Shown one piece after another: positions 54,643 to 64,000 of a stretch of DNA of 64,000 nt. Source of the stretch: Chalara sp. BL73. Lineage: Eukaryota > Ascomycota > Leotiomycetes > Helotiales. The stretch's first letter is position 1. Every line of letters begins with the position of its first letter. The DNA lies in contig CAKJVC010000182.1 in the NCBI GenBank assembly GCA_918026815.1, positions 62,001 to 126,000 of the forward strand, written 5' to 3'. Under the pieces are notes generated by a model. That model was given only the letters and a program-made list of their open reading frames with translations. It was not told where the DNA came from and did not search any database. Made by a program: the position numbers and the translations under genes.

Positions 54643-55033
54643 CGAGCTAGATCACCATTGGCTTGGCAATTATGTTTTGCTGAATAACAAACTGCAAATG
54701 CAGGTATAGAGTCTCTGGTTAGAAGTTTAAGATCCAGTGCAGGTCATTTTATTTATATTTGGCTTCAGGCTAGGAAGATAACTTGTTTCGAGTAATCTAT
54801 GATATGGCTAGCAGTTAAAGGCTATTATACAGTACACTGCTAGAAAACTTGGAACACTGGACGCGACTGGACAGGGTTGCCCTACTACTCACTGTAAGCA
54901 ATATTTGTGAGGTACCACACTACTGTGGTTTCTTTGGGTGTAGCGCATTCACAACGAGGCAAGTTATGATTCTACGTCATATCCCTTTAATTAGAGCTAG
55001 CTTAACGGCATTACATGGACCATCAGGCTTAAT
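54643..55033. other. Spacer with possible transposon end
   Basis: Lies between the small hypothetical frame and the coiled-coil pseudogene. A Tc1/mariner-like terminal sequence is listed separately; nothing else was recognised. Confidence 0.4.
54826..54870. mobile_element. Possible decayed Tc1/mariner-type terminal repeat
   Basis: TACAGTACACTGCTAGAAAA followed by CTTGGAACACTGG resembles the outer ends of Tc1-like elements, which start with CAGT after a TA target and often carry an AA(N)TTGGAAC block. I could not find the opposite inverted end or any transposase, so this would be a solo end or chance similarity. Confidence 0.28.
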
Positions 55034-57079
55034 CTAGAGACAGAACTCTTGTCTCGCGATCGTGTAATACCTACAATTATCACCTGTTACTCTGATGCCT
55101 TCCTTAAAGCCGAAATGGGCTAACGTGAAAACAGAATACCAGTCTTTGGCTCATCCATTGAGAGGAATTGCACATTTCTGTCGAAACAGGATTTTATTAA
55201 ACTGCACCTTGCGTATTCAGCATTCGGCTACTCTTCTACCTTCAAATGGAGAGATGTTGCCTAGGATGTTGCCCATCTCTTTGCTCCAATGGAATTCTGA
55301 ATCCTTGGGACCTGGTGGATTATCATCCAGTCTTGCCCGCTTGGATGCAGTGATGATCCCAGGTTGCTTCTCTGAATCTTTCACAGGTTTCTGTTGAGAT
55401 ACCGAATTGGGCTCAGTCTGAAGGTTAGGCTCTTTGCCCTTCTTTAGAAGATCATGTCCCGGACTCGCTGGTTCTCATTCAGATGTGCTGGCCCCCGAAA
55501 TAGGGCGTCTGGATCCTTCTCTCGTAGTGTGAACAGCTATATCCGAGTAGTTGTCAACTTCTCTTCGAGGCACTTGTTTTCTTTTCTACACCTTGATGAT
55601 TCAGATTTGTATTTGTCACGGCTCTGGTTACAAAGGTGACTAGTCACTCCAGACTCCTCTGGTTTTCTTTCAAGATAGGTGACTTCTTGTCCACGTCTTG
55701 CTGATTCGCACCTTGCCGTCTCGCGACTCTGGTCGCTGACTCGAAGTGTTTTCTTCACTTGTATCAACCCTCCTTTTAGTTGAGACGATTCACCTTCAGA
55801 GATTTTACAGCTGTCATCACCTGCTTACAGTTTTCCTTTGAGTTGAATGGAACCTTACCTTTCTCGGGATGTTTCGGCCGTAACTGGCTCAAAGCCCTGC
55901 CCACTCAGCCGGATTCCTCCCTTGAGTTGAATTGATTCATCTTTTTGCTGGAATGCTTCCGTTCCAAATTTCTGCCAACTCTCTCCACTCAACCATAGCC
56001 TTTCCTGGACTCTCTTCAAATGCTTGTAAAGAGCAAGTGCTTTTGCTCTTTCGTCATTGAACTTTGGAGAACTGCTGTTAAGTTCTGTCTTCAAATGAAA
56101 AATCTTGTTCGTGTCAGAAGATAGAGAAGAGCGATCATTCTCCCCTCGTTTCCTCTACTGCTCTCGAAGTTCCTGCTTATCAGTCCTCAGTCGGTCAAAG
56201 TCGTGCTGAGTGATTGCTGCTTGGCCCGCGTTTATCCAATATTGAGCGTCATTCCATACCCCTCCAAAGAGTTTCTGATGGTTGGTATGTCTATGTCCAC
56301 AAACTTTGTGATTTCGGGCATGATATTGTTGTACTTATCCAGGAGTGTCATCCTCCTACGGTATTTAGACTCCAGCTTCGTCATGGTTTCATTCCGAGAA
56401 TTGTTCTCTCCAGTCACGTTGTTTATTTAGTAGCAACCTTAAGAGCATCCTGCACTGTTGTGGTGGAACCACAAGAATTAGCTTCCATAATCGTAGAATT
56501 GGCTTAGTTAGTTGCGTCCATGAAACCTTGCTGGGATGTTATGATAGTCTTCTCATGTTAGGTTTTCAAAGATGCTACCTGATCGCTCCCACTTGCTGTG
56601 TCCTGGTAGATAATTAAACTCATCGCTTCTCCAAAGCCTCTTTGGCCTGTGCAAGCTTAGGATAAAGTGTCTGCACTATCTTTAAATGCCGTGACCACTG
56701 GGGCCCGAGCAACGCAGTTTTTCCATTGCTATGAACCCGATCTCGGTCTTGGATAGCACGAGTGGCACCTTCACAGAGCTCCTTCAACTGTGCCGAGAAA
56801 CTATAAAACTCTTAGGCCACAGTGAATACGCGAGCAGCTTCTTCACGTAGCAGCACAACCTCCGCATGGGCAGTCCGTATGTCTGCATTGAGTTTGGAAA
56901 ACTCATCCAATTCCAAGAACAGATTACGCACTATAAATTTACCCGCCTTGCAGAGCTTGTTGATGTAGGAGTGATCCTCATTTTCGACAGATCTAGTTCA
57001 GACCAAATATCTTCTATGATCATTAATAAACAGCCAATGTTGGCCTTTAAAGCCTGGACTTGTTCTTGTTCTGTTTGCA
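55034..57079 (-). pseudogene. Decayed coiled-coil protein gene
   Basis: Reading the minus strand from 57079 gives coding-like text through about 2 kb, but in changing frames and with stops. It opens MQTEQEQVQALKANIGCLL and shifts frame at about 56980-56984 (an A run after DLSK). It continues ENEDHSYINKLCKAGKFIVR, hits TAA at 56814-56812 inside RVFTVA*EFYSFSAQL, and goes on LKELCEGATRAIQDRDRVHS to a TGA at 56622-56620, where another shift gives SDEFNYL. Later segments include TMTKLESKYRRRMTLLDKYN, a shift after MTLNIG to NAGQAAITQHDFDRLRTDK, and LALYKHLKRVQERLWLSGES. It ends with ITASKRARLDDNPPGPKDSE (a basic, NLS-like patch), a TGA at 55219-55217, and a last stop at 55036-55034. The family is unknown to me; Glu/Lys/Gln heptad-rich segments suggest a coiled-coil protein. 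Confidence 0.8.
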
Positions 57080-57091
57080 TGGTGAGATGTG

Positions 57092-58223
57092 ATGGAGAGA
57101 AACGGTCGAAGAAGGGAGACTCCAGCAGGATATTATAGAGGAGGCACATCACGAGCAATAGTATTCCAACAAAAGCATCTTCCCCAAGACCGTAGCGAGT
57201 GGACATCGATCCTTCTCGGAGCAGTCAGCTCACCAGATCCCAATGGGAGACAACTTGATGGACTTGGGGGAGGAATATCGAGCTTGTCAAAGATATGCAT
57301 CGTTGGGCTATCATCGCATCCTGAAGCAGATGTCGACTACACATTCGCGGCAATTGGAGTCAAAGACTCGAAGGTGGGCTATTCAAGCAATTTCGGAAAC
57401 ATGACGAGCGCGACTGGGAATTTTGCAGTCGACGACGGAATAGTCGATGCTTCAGAAGATGGCGAGGTTACAGTAGTAACTCACAATACAAATACTAGAA
57501 GGTAATTCATACTACATTTTCAATCCTTGATGGCGAGGCACTAGCATAAGGCTCCTTTGCTATCGATGGAGTTTCTGGAACTGCTGCTAGAACCAAACTT
57601 GCGTTTCTCAATCCTGCGTTAGTAATTTGATGCTGTAGAAGATGGCAATGTTGACCATTTGTAGTGGATCAAAAACCAGAAAACTTTTACTCACAGGAAA
57701 TACAACAGACATCTTCCACGGGGCCAAGGCAACATGCATAGATGCTGGCAATCCTTGTGTGTTTATTAATGCAAAGGATGTCCGGATTGATAGCACAATC
57801 CCCCCAAAAATCACGGAACCAGATTCAGCTCTTCTCTCAAAGCTGGATTTGATACGTCTTAAGGCTTCGGTGGCCATGGGAACAAGTAAGGACGAAGCTT
57901 CCACGCCTGACTCTATCCCAAAGATCGCCATGTTGTCGAAGACGAAGCAGCATTTCTTGCTCTCTGGGGAAACAATCGATGTGAATACTGTAGATCTCCT
58001 GGTCCGAGCATTGTCGGTAGGCCAGCGTCATCGAGCAGTGCCCATAGCCGTCGCCATGGCTGCTGTGGCTGCTGCCAATAATGAGGGCTCAATCGTACAT
58101 AATAGTATCACGACTGAGCGTGTGGACCCAGATAGCACCACTATAGGTCACCTAGGTGGCAAAATCCTGATTGGCGCAAAATTTGACACGCCACTGTCTT
58201 TCGCACTGCCAGGCGGCTTTTAA
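57092..58223 (+). pseudogene. PrpF-family isomerase gene with frameshift and nonsense codon
   Basis: PrpF proteins isomerise aconitate-like acids (2-methylaconitate in bacterial propionate metabolism) with a diaminopimelate-epimerase fold. The N-terminal part reads ETPAGYYRGGTSRAIVF, LDGLGGGISSLSKICIVG and YSSNFGNMTSATGNFAVDDG. After THNTNTR the frame stops (TAA 57503-57505). The family sequence resumes one base off as VIHTTFSILDGEALA, then an in-frame TAA (57547-57549), then GSFAIDGVSGTAARTKLAFL. A normal intron, 57618-57664, follows, and the rest is intact (GSKTRKLLLTGNTTDIFHGA, ATCIDAGNPCVFINAKDV, ending SFALPGGF). One deleted base and one CAA-to-TAA-like change would explain both lesions, so inactivation looks recent, or the reads carry errors. 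Confidence 0.85.
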
Positions 58224-58580
58224 AGGTGTTGTTTATTTTCGTGGCAAGTGAACTCTTTAGAGTGGAATCACGCAAAAGTATGATTCGCAATCAAAGAGAC
58301 AAGCTATACCCCCTCCAGATAGAGCAAGAACCAGGAAAGCAACCAAGCAAGTCGCATGTGTCTGATCGAGTGTTTACATTGCTGACGAACCAAAAGAACC
58401 ATTATGTGATATTAAGTTAGGACTAACACAAGATTGCGAATTTGATTTCAGTGAGACAAATGGCACATAATATCTACGTATTCCCACCCCCCAACCTGTA
58501 AGGGGCTATCATCAGGTATCCTCGGCAGCAGGGAGTTCATATGGTAGTGCCCCTAAATTTCTCCGCTAGCTAATTCAAAA
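58224..58580. other. Convergent spacer between the PrpF-like and oxidoreductase genes
   Basis: Two 3' flanks meet here. No additional feature was seen. Confidence 0.5.
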
Positions 58581-60479
58581 CTAAGGCTGGCTTCTACCAG
58601 GTGCATTGCCTTCAGCGAGATTATCAGTACTTGTTCCCTTCTGCATCTCCTCCCTCCAGGTTTGCCTCTCTTCCTTAGCTACCCCTGGACCTTGGTAAAC
58701 ACTATCGTGAAGACCTGTTGCCCAGCTGGCCCCTTCCTTAGCCGCTAGAGTGGATGGGACACGTTGGTTCTTGGTAAATCTTCGGCGATACCATTTTCTA
58801 GGTCTAGATCAGCAAGCATCCTGTGAGTTGCATTGGGAATTTACCCATAAGATAGGAGATAATACAACCTGAAGCTTAGGAACGCGAATCTGTCATTTTC
58901 AAGATCTTCAGGATAATCAGCCCCAAGGTCGACGGCTGCGGCCAAACCAGAGATCATAGCAACTTCATGCGCGTTGACTAGTGTCCAAGATGAAGCAAAC
59001 CGAACGTGATCCTTGGCTTGCAAGAACATCATCCACGGAACAACGAAAATATAGTGTGTATAGTTGTGACAGACCTGATGCCACCAGTCTTGCCGAATGA
59101 TCTTATCTTTCCGGATTTCGCTATCTGTCCAGAGCTTTCGGTCGCGACCTTTGTTCAGGTAGATCGTCTGGAAAACATGCTGCTCAAATGGCACGTTCTC
59201 AGGGAACTGACCTTGGTAGTTCGTAGTATCGAAGCTCATCTCTAACTTCGTCATGTCCTTCTCATACATCTTGATGTAATACATAGGACGGAAACCGTTG
59301 GTGGCAAAGTTCAAGCGAGACTGCTGGTCCACGCCATTGATCTTTCCCACAGCCAGGTCTTCTCGGTAAAAGTTCTCATAATGGTTCTTCATATAGTCTG
59401 GATCGTTGTGGGTGATTGTTATGTCATCGCTGAACTTGGCACCTCCCAAAACTATGTTTTCCTTCCAGCTGGCTGTATCGCCAAGAAGCTGCTTTGCACT
59501 ATCAGCAAGCGTACACATGATAAGCTCGTCGTAATGCTCTTCTTTAATAGTTGCATTAGCATCACTACCATTTGGATTATGTCCATCTGAAGTAAGTGTA
59601 CAAGATTTAAGTCTAACGACAATGCCGCGCTTATTCCGCTGCACAACTTCTGTTAGCTCTGTAGAAAGACGAACTTTAACACCACGAGAGATTAAATCGC
59701 CTTTCCAAGTGGCGTAGAATTTTGAGAAGTTTGGGAAAACAACCATCGGTGGATGGTTGTTGATCACTGTGTCTGGTTTTAGATTGTACCATATTCTATT
59801 ACTTATTAGTGGAAAGCCTGTTGATAACTACGCTTTCTTACCCGTAAGTAGGCGAGGTACAAAGCCTTTCGAACATGATGGTCGGTGTTTCAGGGGTCTC
59901 ATTGCCTGTTCCCAGGAAGAGCGCTGTCATTGGAAGAGCAATTGCATCGGTAAACTCCTGAGAGAAGAGGAATAGTTTGAAGACCAGACGTAGAGGTAGG
60001 AGAGCGAATAAAACCTCAAACCAGCGCAAAATTTTTAGTACTGTGACAAGTCTTTTCACTTCATTCGCATGGTACAATAAAAGCTGGGTAGGGAAGACAT
60101 TGGTCCAGAAAGTCTTGTCCTTGCCAAATGACACTTGAAGCTTGACTGGATCGGCGTGGAAGCCTTGTCGAGCGAACATGGTTAAGGTGTGATGGAATAT
60201 ATATGAGCCACCCTGAACGCCTTGGTTAAACCAGGAGGCGCCATACTTTTCCTTCTCGATGGGTATTGAAAACGCCTGGCCGCCGCAATAGTCTACAGCA
60301 TCAATGAGCGTTACGTCGAATTTGTCACGGTGCTGTGACAAATGATATGCAGCAGACATGCTATCGAGATGGTTAGCTAGAGCTGATCTCATCATAAAGT
60401 AAACTTGCCCAGCAGCACCAGCTCCGACGATGATCACGCGCTTGCGCCTATAGTTAGATGTGTACTCGTTTGTAGTCAT
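58581..60479 (-). CDS. FAD/NAD(P)-binding oxidoreductase of unknown substrate
   Basis: Flavoprotein with an N-terminal Rossmann FAD site. Exons 60479-60409, 60360-59842, 59795-58869 and 58803-58581 give 579 aa. The dinucleotide motif VIIVGAGAAGMSAAYHLSQH is completed only when intron 1 is removed, and that intron uses a GC donor (GCAAGT..ATAG). Then follow VTLIDAVDYCGGQAFSIP, ASWFNQGVQGGSYIFHHT, a hydrophobic stretch (LRWFEVLFALLPLRLVFKLF) and MVVFPNFSKFYATWKG. Near the end are NAHEVAMISGLAAAVDLGAD (typical C-terminal FAD-contact region) and a tail added by exon 4, RPRKWYRRRFTKNQRVPSTL. It resembles the fungal amine-oxidase or FAD-dependent oxidoreductase families with an NAD_binding_8 domain. 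The reaction cannot be assigned. Confidence 0.87.
60361..60408 (-). other. GC-AG intron (48 nt) in the oxidoreductase gene
   Basis: Donor GCAAGT and acceptor GATAG. There is no GT alternative that restores the Gly-x-Gly-x-x-Gly fold motif. The length is a multiple of three and there is no in-frame stop, so retention would add 16 residues inside the FAD-binding loop. Confidence 0.8.
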
Positions 60480-61294
60480 ATCGTTCCTTTAAAGTAGATG
60501 AGAGGAGTTTCGAGGCCTAGATCAATGCACTATAGCATCCCAGGAGAGAAAACCGCATAAGACATGTCACTCTCTGGAACGTGAAAGAGACCCAGTCTAA
60601 TACATTTTGTGGTAGTTGACTACACGTGATGACGGCTTGACTTACCTGATATATATACGTCATTGACTTTGGGACATTTATCGTGAGCTAGCCACTATCG
60701 AGCTTGCATGAACAATCAATGGCGAGCCTCCTACGGCCCAGCAATCCTTTTCGCAATTGATAGAACAGTTTCTAGATCGTGTAAAGGGCAGCCAATTCTG
60801 GTAAATTAGATCCCAAGATTTCATCTCCCAAGTTCGCCAAGCTTCACGAGAGCCGCAAAGAATCATGCCCCAAAGCTTTTCTGGCCGAAAGGAAGAAAAG
60901 ACTAGAAAATGAAAAGATACGTATTTAATTGAAGCAAAATGGCTTTGAAACTTTTGAACCCCTGAAATCCCACTCAACCCTTTTGAAACTCCTTTCCCTA
61001 TCCTACCTCTCCTGGTGTGAAATTTTACCTTGCGTTTCGAAAGGTTGTCGCATATCCTACATCCGATGTTGCTGCTCATCAGCTCCTTCCTTTCCTTCTT
61101 AGCTTGCTCTCGTGCACAAGGTGTTCTTGCAGGTCATGCCTTGATAGAATCCAACCTCCCTCGACTCCCTTTCCAGCTCTTCAAGTCAATGCAGCCAACT
61201 ACTCATCAACCTCCCTTGCAGCCCTTGCGTTAGCGTTCAACGAATCTTTCCTCGACTTCGCCCTCTGGCCTGTAGCTTGAATCTGCATATTCGC
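60480..61294. other. Spacer
   Basis: Upstream region of the oxidoreductase gene and 3' flank of the second secreted-protein gene. Overlapping open frames on both strands (60678-61079 minus, 61017-61280 plus) show no motif. No gene is called. Confidence 0.45.
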
Positions 61295-61774
61295 TCACTG
61301 AGCTTGCTCCACCGTCCTTATCGCTTCATCCGCTTTTTCCAACCCCCTTCTTCCAAAATTAGCCTTGTTTCTCTGCTCGGTTCCCTGAAAGTTCTTTCGC
61401 GCACTAGCCTCATGCGCCTTCTTCAGCTGCTCGATCTGCTTCAGCGTGTTTCGCGCCGCCGCCTCCTGCTGGCTAAGCTGTGCGTTGGCCTGGCTGGCGC
61501 GCCCGCTCCATGTCGTCCGAGGGTTAAAGATCTTGCCATTTTTGAAGTCCGGTGATGGGTAGGTCTTCCCAGCCGCATAATTTATATCGTCGAGTTTCCG
61601 TACAGAGTTTTTGATCTGGTGTGACCCGAATTGGGGCGTATCAGCATCGAGATGGTGGTGGAGGAAATTTGAGTCTATTGATGCAGGATTATGTTGTTTG
61701 GGGATGACCAGTGCGGATGTGTACTGGAGAAGTACTAGACTGGCCAAGGTTACAGCGCTGGTTGCGATCTTCAT
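61295..61774 (-). CDS. Small secreted protein without cysteines, helical
   Basis: Single exon of 159 aa. The signal peptide is MKIATSAVTLASLVLLQYTS (cleavage likely after SA). The mature part has a His/Asp-rich segment, then YPSPDFKNGKIFNPRTTWSG. A long Ala/Gln/Lys/Arg-rich helical stretch follows (SQQEAAARNTLKQIEQLKKA), possibly a coiled coil. There is no Cys and no TM. The family is unknown. A TATAAG box lies about 91-96 nt upstream, close to the ideal promoter distance. It may be an effector-like or cell-surface protein, which is inferred only from secretion and size. Confidence 0.75.
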   Translation of the reverse strand: MKIATSAVTLASLVLLQYTSALVIPKQHNPASIDSNFLHHHLDADTPQFGSHQIKNSVRKLDDINYAAGKTYPSPDFKNGKIFNPRTTWSGRASQANAQLSQQEAAARNTLKQIEQLKKAHEASARKNFQGTEQRNKANFGRRGLEKADEAIRTVEQAQ

Positions 61775-62652
61775 TGTGAATTTATGGTTGAGGGCTTCGT
61801 GTTAGATATCTCAACAATGTGTTTTATGACAGAGAAGTTGTTGACCTAGGAAGGAATAAATATACTTATAGATGACTGGAAAACAGCACTTGGTGTTTCT
61901 GAAACAAGAACACAAGCTTTAGGAGCTCATATGGATTGAACAAAGCCCCTTGGGATATTGACAGGATTTAAGGTTACTTTTGGCATCCGAGACCCTTTGT
62001 CCTTCCCGAACGAGGATTTCAATCACCCTTGAAATCTGTAGGAACCAAGAGGGATCCAACAGCCCCGCTACAGCCGCGGGGTAGGATTTAGCATTGCCAG
62101 ATAGTTGTATAAGAAAAGTGTTCGGGGTCTGCGGATGAGGGGCGTACGAGGGAGGATCACTCAGCCACACTTCAAATCGAGACACAGCCAAGATATATAC
62201 GCAGCTGGGAAATACCGCATTGAACATTCTTATCCTGATATCTCTTGATTTATTCATCAATGGAATGAAAAATCGCAAGACATACCCAGAAAAGGTTAGC
62301 GAAGATGTGTTTTCTATTAGGACATACCGTGAGATCATGTGTTTTGGCAGCTCAGCTCACTTTGATGGGCAAATGCAGACCCCAAAGTGCGTTCGCCCCG
62401 GTCTGTATGATATTGGCTCGATAATGAAAACAGCAGGATAGCTGGAAGGTCACTTGACCAGTTTTTGAAGGGGCTTGTCCCTGCGACTAAAAACCAAAAG
62501 CATTCCGAATTCCACTCTGCCATATATCTCTGTATTAAATATTGTATTAAGTATATTCCCTTCTGTCCGTGGGATCTAAAGCGTAAATTCGCTCCCTTAT
62601 CCAATTTAAAGCCCTGAGCCAACGCCATCGTTATCAAGGTCAATCGAAATGC
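61775..62652. other. Spacer between secreted-protein and fasciclin genes
   Basis: Promoter of the secreted-protein gene and 3' flank of the fasciclin gene. Short frames only. Confidence 0.45.
61865..61870 (-). promoter_or_regulatory. Putative TATA box of the cysteine-free secreted protein gene
   Basis: CTATAAGTATATTTATT on the minus strand about 91 nt upstream of the ATG at 61774. It is the best TATA-like element seen in the window by position and sequence. Confidence 0.5.
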
Positions 62653-64000
62653 CTAAATCATGAGGACCGCACCCCCAAGTGCGACCATCAGCCCCGCAGC
62701 ATGGTACCCTGTCTCCCTAGCGATCGCCGCGGCATGACCTTGGCTGCTACTTGTTCTATGGGAAGTGGTTGTTGCCTGAGCATTTGCGCTGGTCGCTCCA
62801 GAGCCACCAGAACTAGACGCAGTTGGAACGGTAGTGGTCACAGGGCAATTTACTGTGCATGGAATTGCACTGGTGAATGGGAGATTGTTGACCTGGCTTG
62901 CGGATGCGAAAACTGGGGCTTGAGATGGAATGTCTGGGTTTGGCTGAGCGTCTGGTCCTTGCGGGTTGAGGACATTGTCAATAACGTGAATGACACCATT
63001 GGCAATCAAGATATCAGATGTGAGCAGCTGTGCAGAGTTGATATATTTGTTGTTTCCGGACTGCAGGACGGTAATTTTTTCTCCTTGTACAGTGAGAAAT
63101 TTTGTGGCATTAGTCAAACCAGTTGAGTAGATGAGCTGTGGGATTACATGGTAATCGAGTATAGTAGCAAGCTCATCTGAAGTTATATTGGATATGGCAG
63201 GTCCAAGTGCAGTGAACGCTTCGTTTCTCGGGACCAAAAGGGTCAGATTTGGTGTATTGGTATAACTTGTCATTTTTCCGGCCGCATATACAGCTCCTTG
63301 GAAAGAGGTGAAGTTAAAGGAGTCGGTGGTATCTTGTAGATCGGCCTAAATGAATAGAAGTTAGTACTGAAAGATAGATGATCCCAACGATCCTGCAAGG
63401 GCAGATAGGATAACTGCCTTGGAAGCGGATATGATCGCTCGAGCTTTGATAAAAGAAACATATTTGAAAGGAAAACTTACTGGCGGAATCAAAAGGGAGT
63501 CAATAACCTGAACAACACCTCCTGTAAACTCGAGATCCTATGTGCTATGTTAGCTGGCGGATCGCAATATCTTGGTACCATCCAAATAGAAAAGTTGTCT
63601 AGTTCCACTTTTCAATGCGCTGCGCTTATCTCGTACCTTTTCAACAACTGTGCTCCTGCTCCCTTGGCCACTAACAAGAACAACCACATCTTCGGACTGC
63701 TTCACATTCTGTACCCTTTGTCCGCCAGTGACGTTCGTGAATGCTTTATCTGTCATCAGAGTTGGGATGAAAACTGGTGTGCCAGGAATCAACTGCGCCG
63801 CGAGGCGTTGGCCTTGGAGGATATGATACTGGAGAACATTTGTAATGGTTTTCTCGTCATTGCTCTCAAAAGCTTCCTTGAGAGAGGAATAAGGGATTTT
63901 GTTAAAGGCGTCATTCGAAGGAGCGAGAATCTTTATGAGTGTCAATATACTTGCCAGAAAAGTAGAAGGATTATTGATGAAGGATAAGGCGTAATGAAAG
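62653..64000 (-). CDS. GPI-anchored fasciclin (FAS1) domain protein, 5' end outside the window
   Basis: Cell-surface adhesion-type protein with two FAS1 domains. Exons visible are from beyond 64000 to 63637, 63537-63481 and 63345-62653; the start lies past the right edge. Domain 1 has ILAPSNDAFNKIPYSSLKEA, NVLQYHILQGQRLAAQL, FTNVTGGQRVQNVKQSEDVV and, after intron, DLEFTGGVVQVIDSLLIPP. Domain 2 has NLTLLVPRNEAFTALGPAIS, ATILDYHVIPQLIYSTGLTN and LIANGVIHVIDNVLNP. A Ser/Thr/Ala-rich linker (TTTVPTASSSGGSGATSANA) leads to a C-terminal hydrophobic GPI-attachment signal (AAGLMVALGGAVLMI). Splicing phases are all 0. The frame upstream of 63930 becomes uncertain and may include another intron. Confidence 0.9.

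Noticed and set aside
57642..58223. Separate + strand gene starting at 57642
   Set aside because: Its sequence is the C-terminal half of the PrpF-like protein; the true exon starts at 57665 after a normal intron.
60678..61079. 133-codon minus-strand frame
   Set aside because: No motif, unusual composition, and an overlapping + strand frame of similar quality.

Overview
This is a nuclear genome window from a filamentous ascomycete (Pezizomycotina; I favour a Leotiomycetes-like fungus, but that is a guess from overall protein similarity). The evidence is genes on both strands broken by short GT..AG introns of about 45-70 nt, often with CTGAC/CTAAC-type branch sites. The gene set is also typical of filamentous fungi: CreC, ARG5,6, Gem1, a type 2-1 methionine aminopeptidase, a DUF2433 protein, a type I-like glutamine synthetase and a GPI-anchored fasciclin protein. 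I rebuilt the exon structures by hand from splice consensus, reading phase and family conservation. No operons, CRISPR array, rRNA or intact transposon was seen.

Layout, left to right. 0-4.4 kb: possible 3' end of an unidentified gene, then an NPC1/Ncr1 sterol transporter (-). 4.4-8.4 kb: a gene-poor spacer with an AT-rich core and a 24-bp perfect palindrome. 8.4-19.7 kb: a dense + strand run of a UFD4/TRIP12-type HECT ubiquitin ligase, a CUE-DUF1771-Smr (Cue2-like) protein, branched-chain ketoacid dehydrogenase E1-alpha and COQ5. 20.2-25.6 kb (-): a DUF2433 protein with a degenerate phosphoesterase-like N-terminus and an RGG tail, then the Miro GTPase GEM1. 26.1-35.1 kb: CreC (+), SRP receptor alpha (-), YIF1 (+) and a methionine aminopeptidase 2 paralogue (+). 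35-37 kb is mostly empty. 37.1-39.6 kb: a FAT1-like acyl-CoA synthetase. 41.8-45.8 kb: a type I-like glutamine synthetase (-) and a short-chain dehydrogenase (+). 46.5 kb: tRNA-Thr(AGT). 47.1 kb: a small secreted protein. 49.1-51.9 kb: ARG5,6. 53-54 kb: a synaptobrevin (SNC1-like).

54.3-64 kb is accessory in character. It holds a decayed coiled-coil gene (-) lying head-to-head with a frameshifted PrpF-family gene (+), an FAD/NAD(P) oxidoreductase with a GC-AG intron, a second small secreted protein, and a two-domain fasciclin GPI protein that runs off the right edge.

Functional themes are membrane traffic (SRP receptor, YIF1, SNC1, NPC1), mitochondria (GEM1, BCKDH E1-alpha, COQ5, ARG5,6) and protein turnover or regulation (UFD4, Cue2-like, CreC). 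These are ordinary housekeeping neighbours rather than a metabolic cluster. The most unusual material is the pair of broken genes at 55-58 kb, the DUF2433 protein, the very small start exons, and the three stop-free introns whose lengths are multiples of three. I did not find a convincing new multi-gene system.
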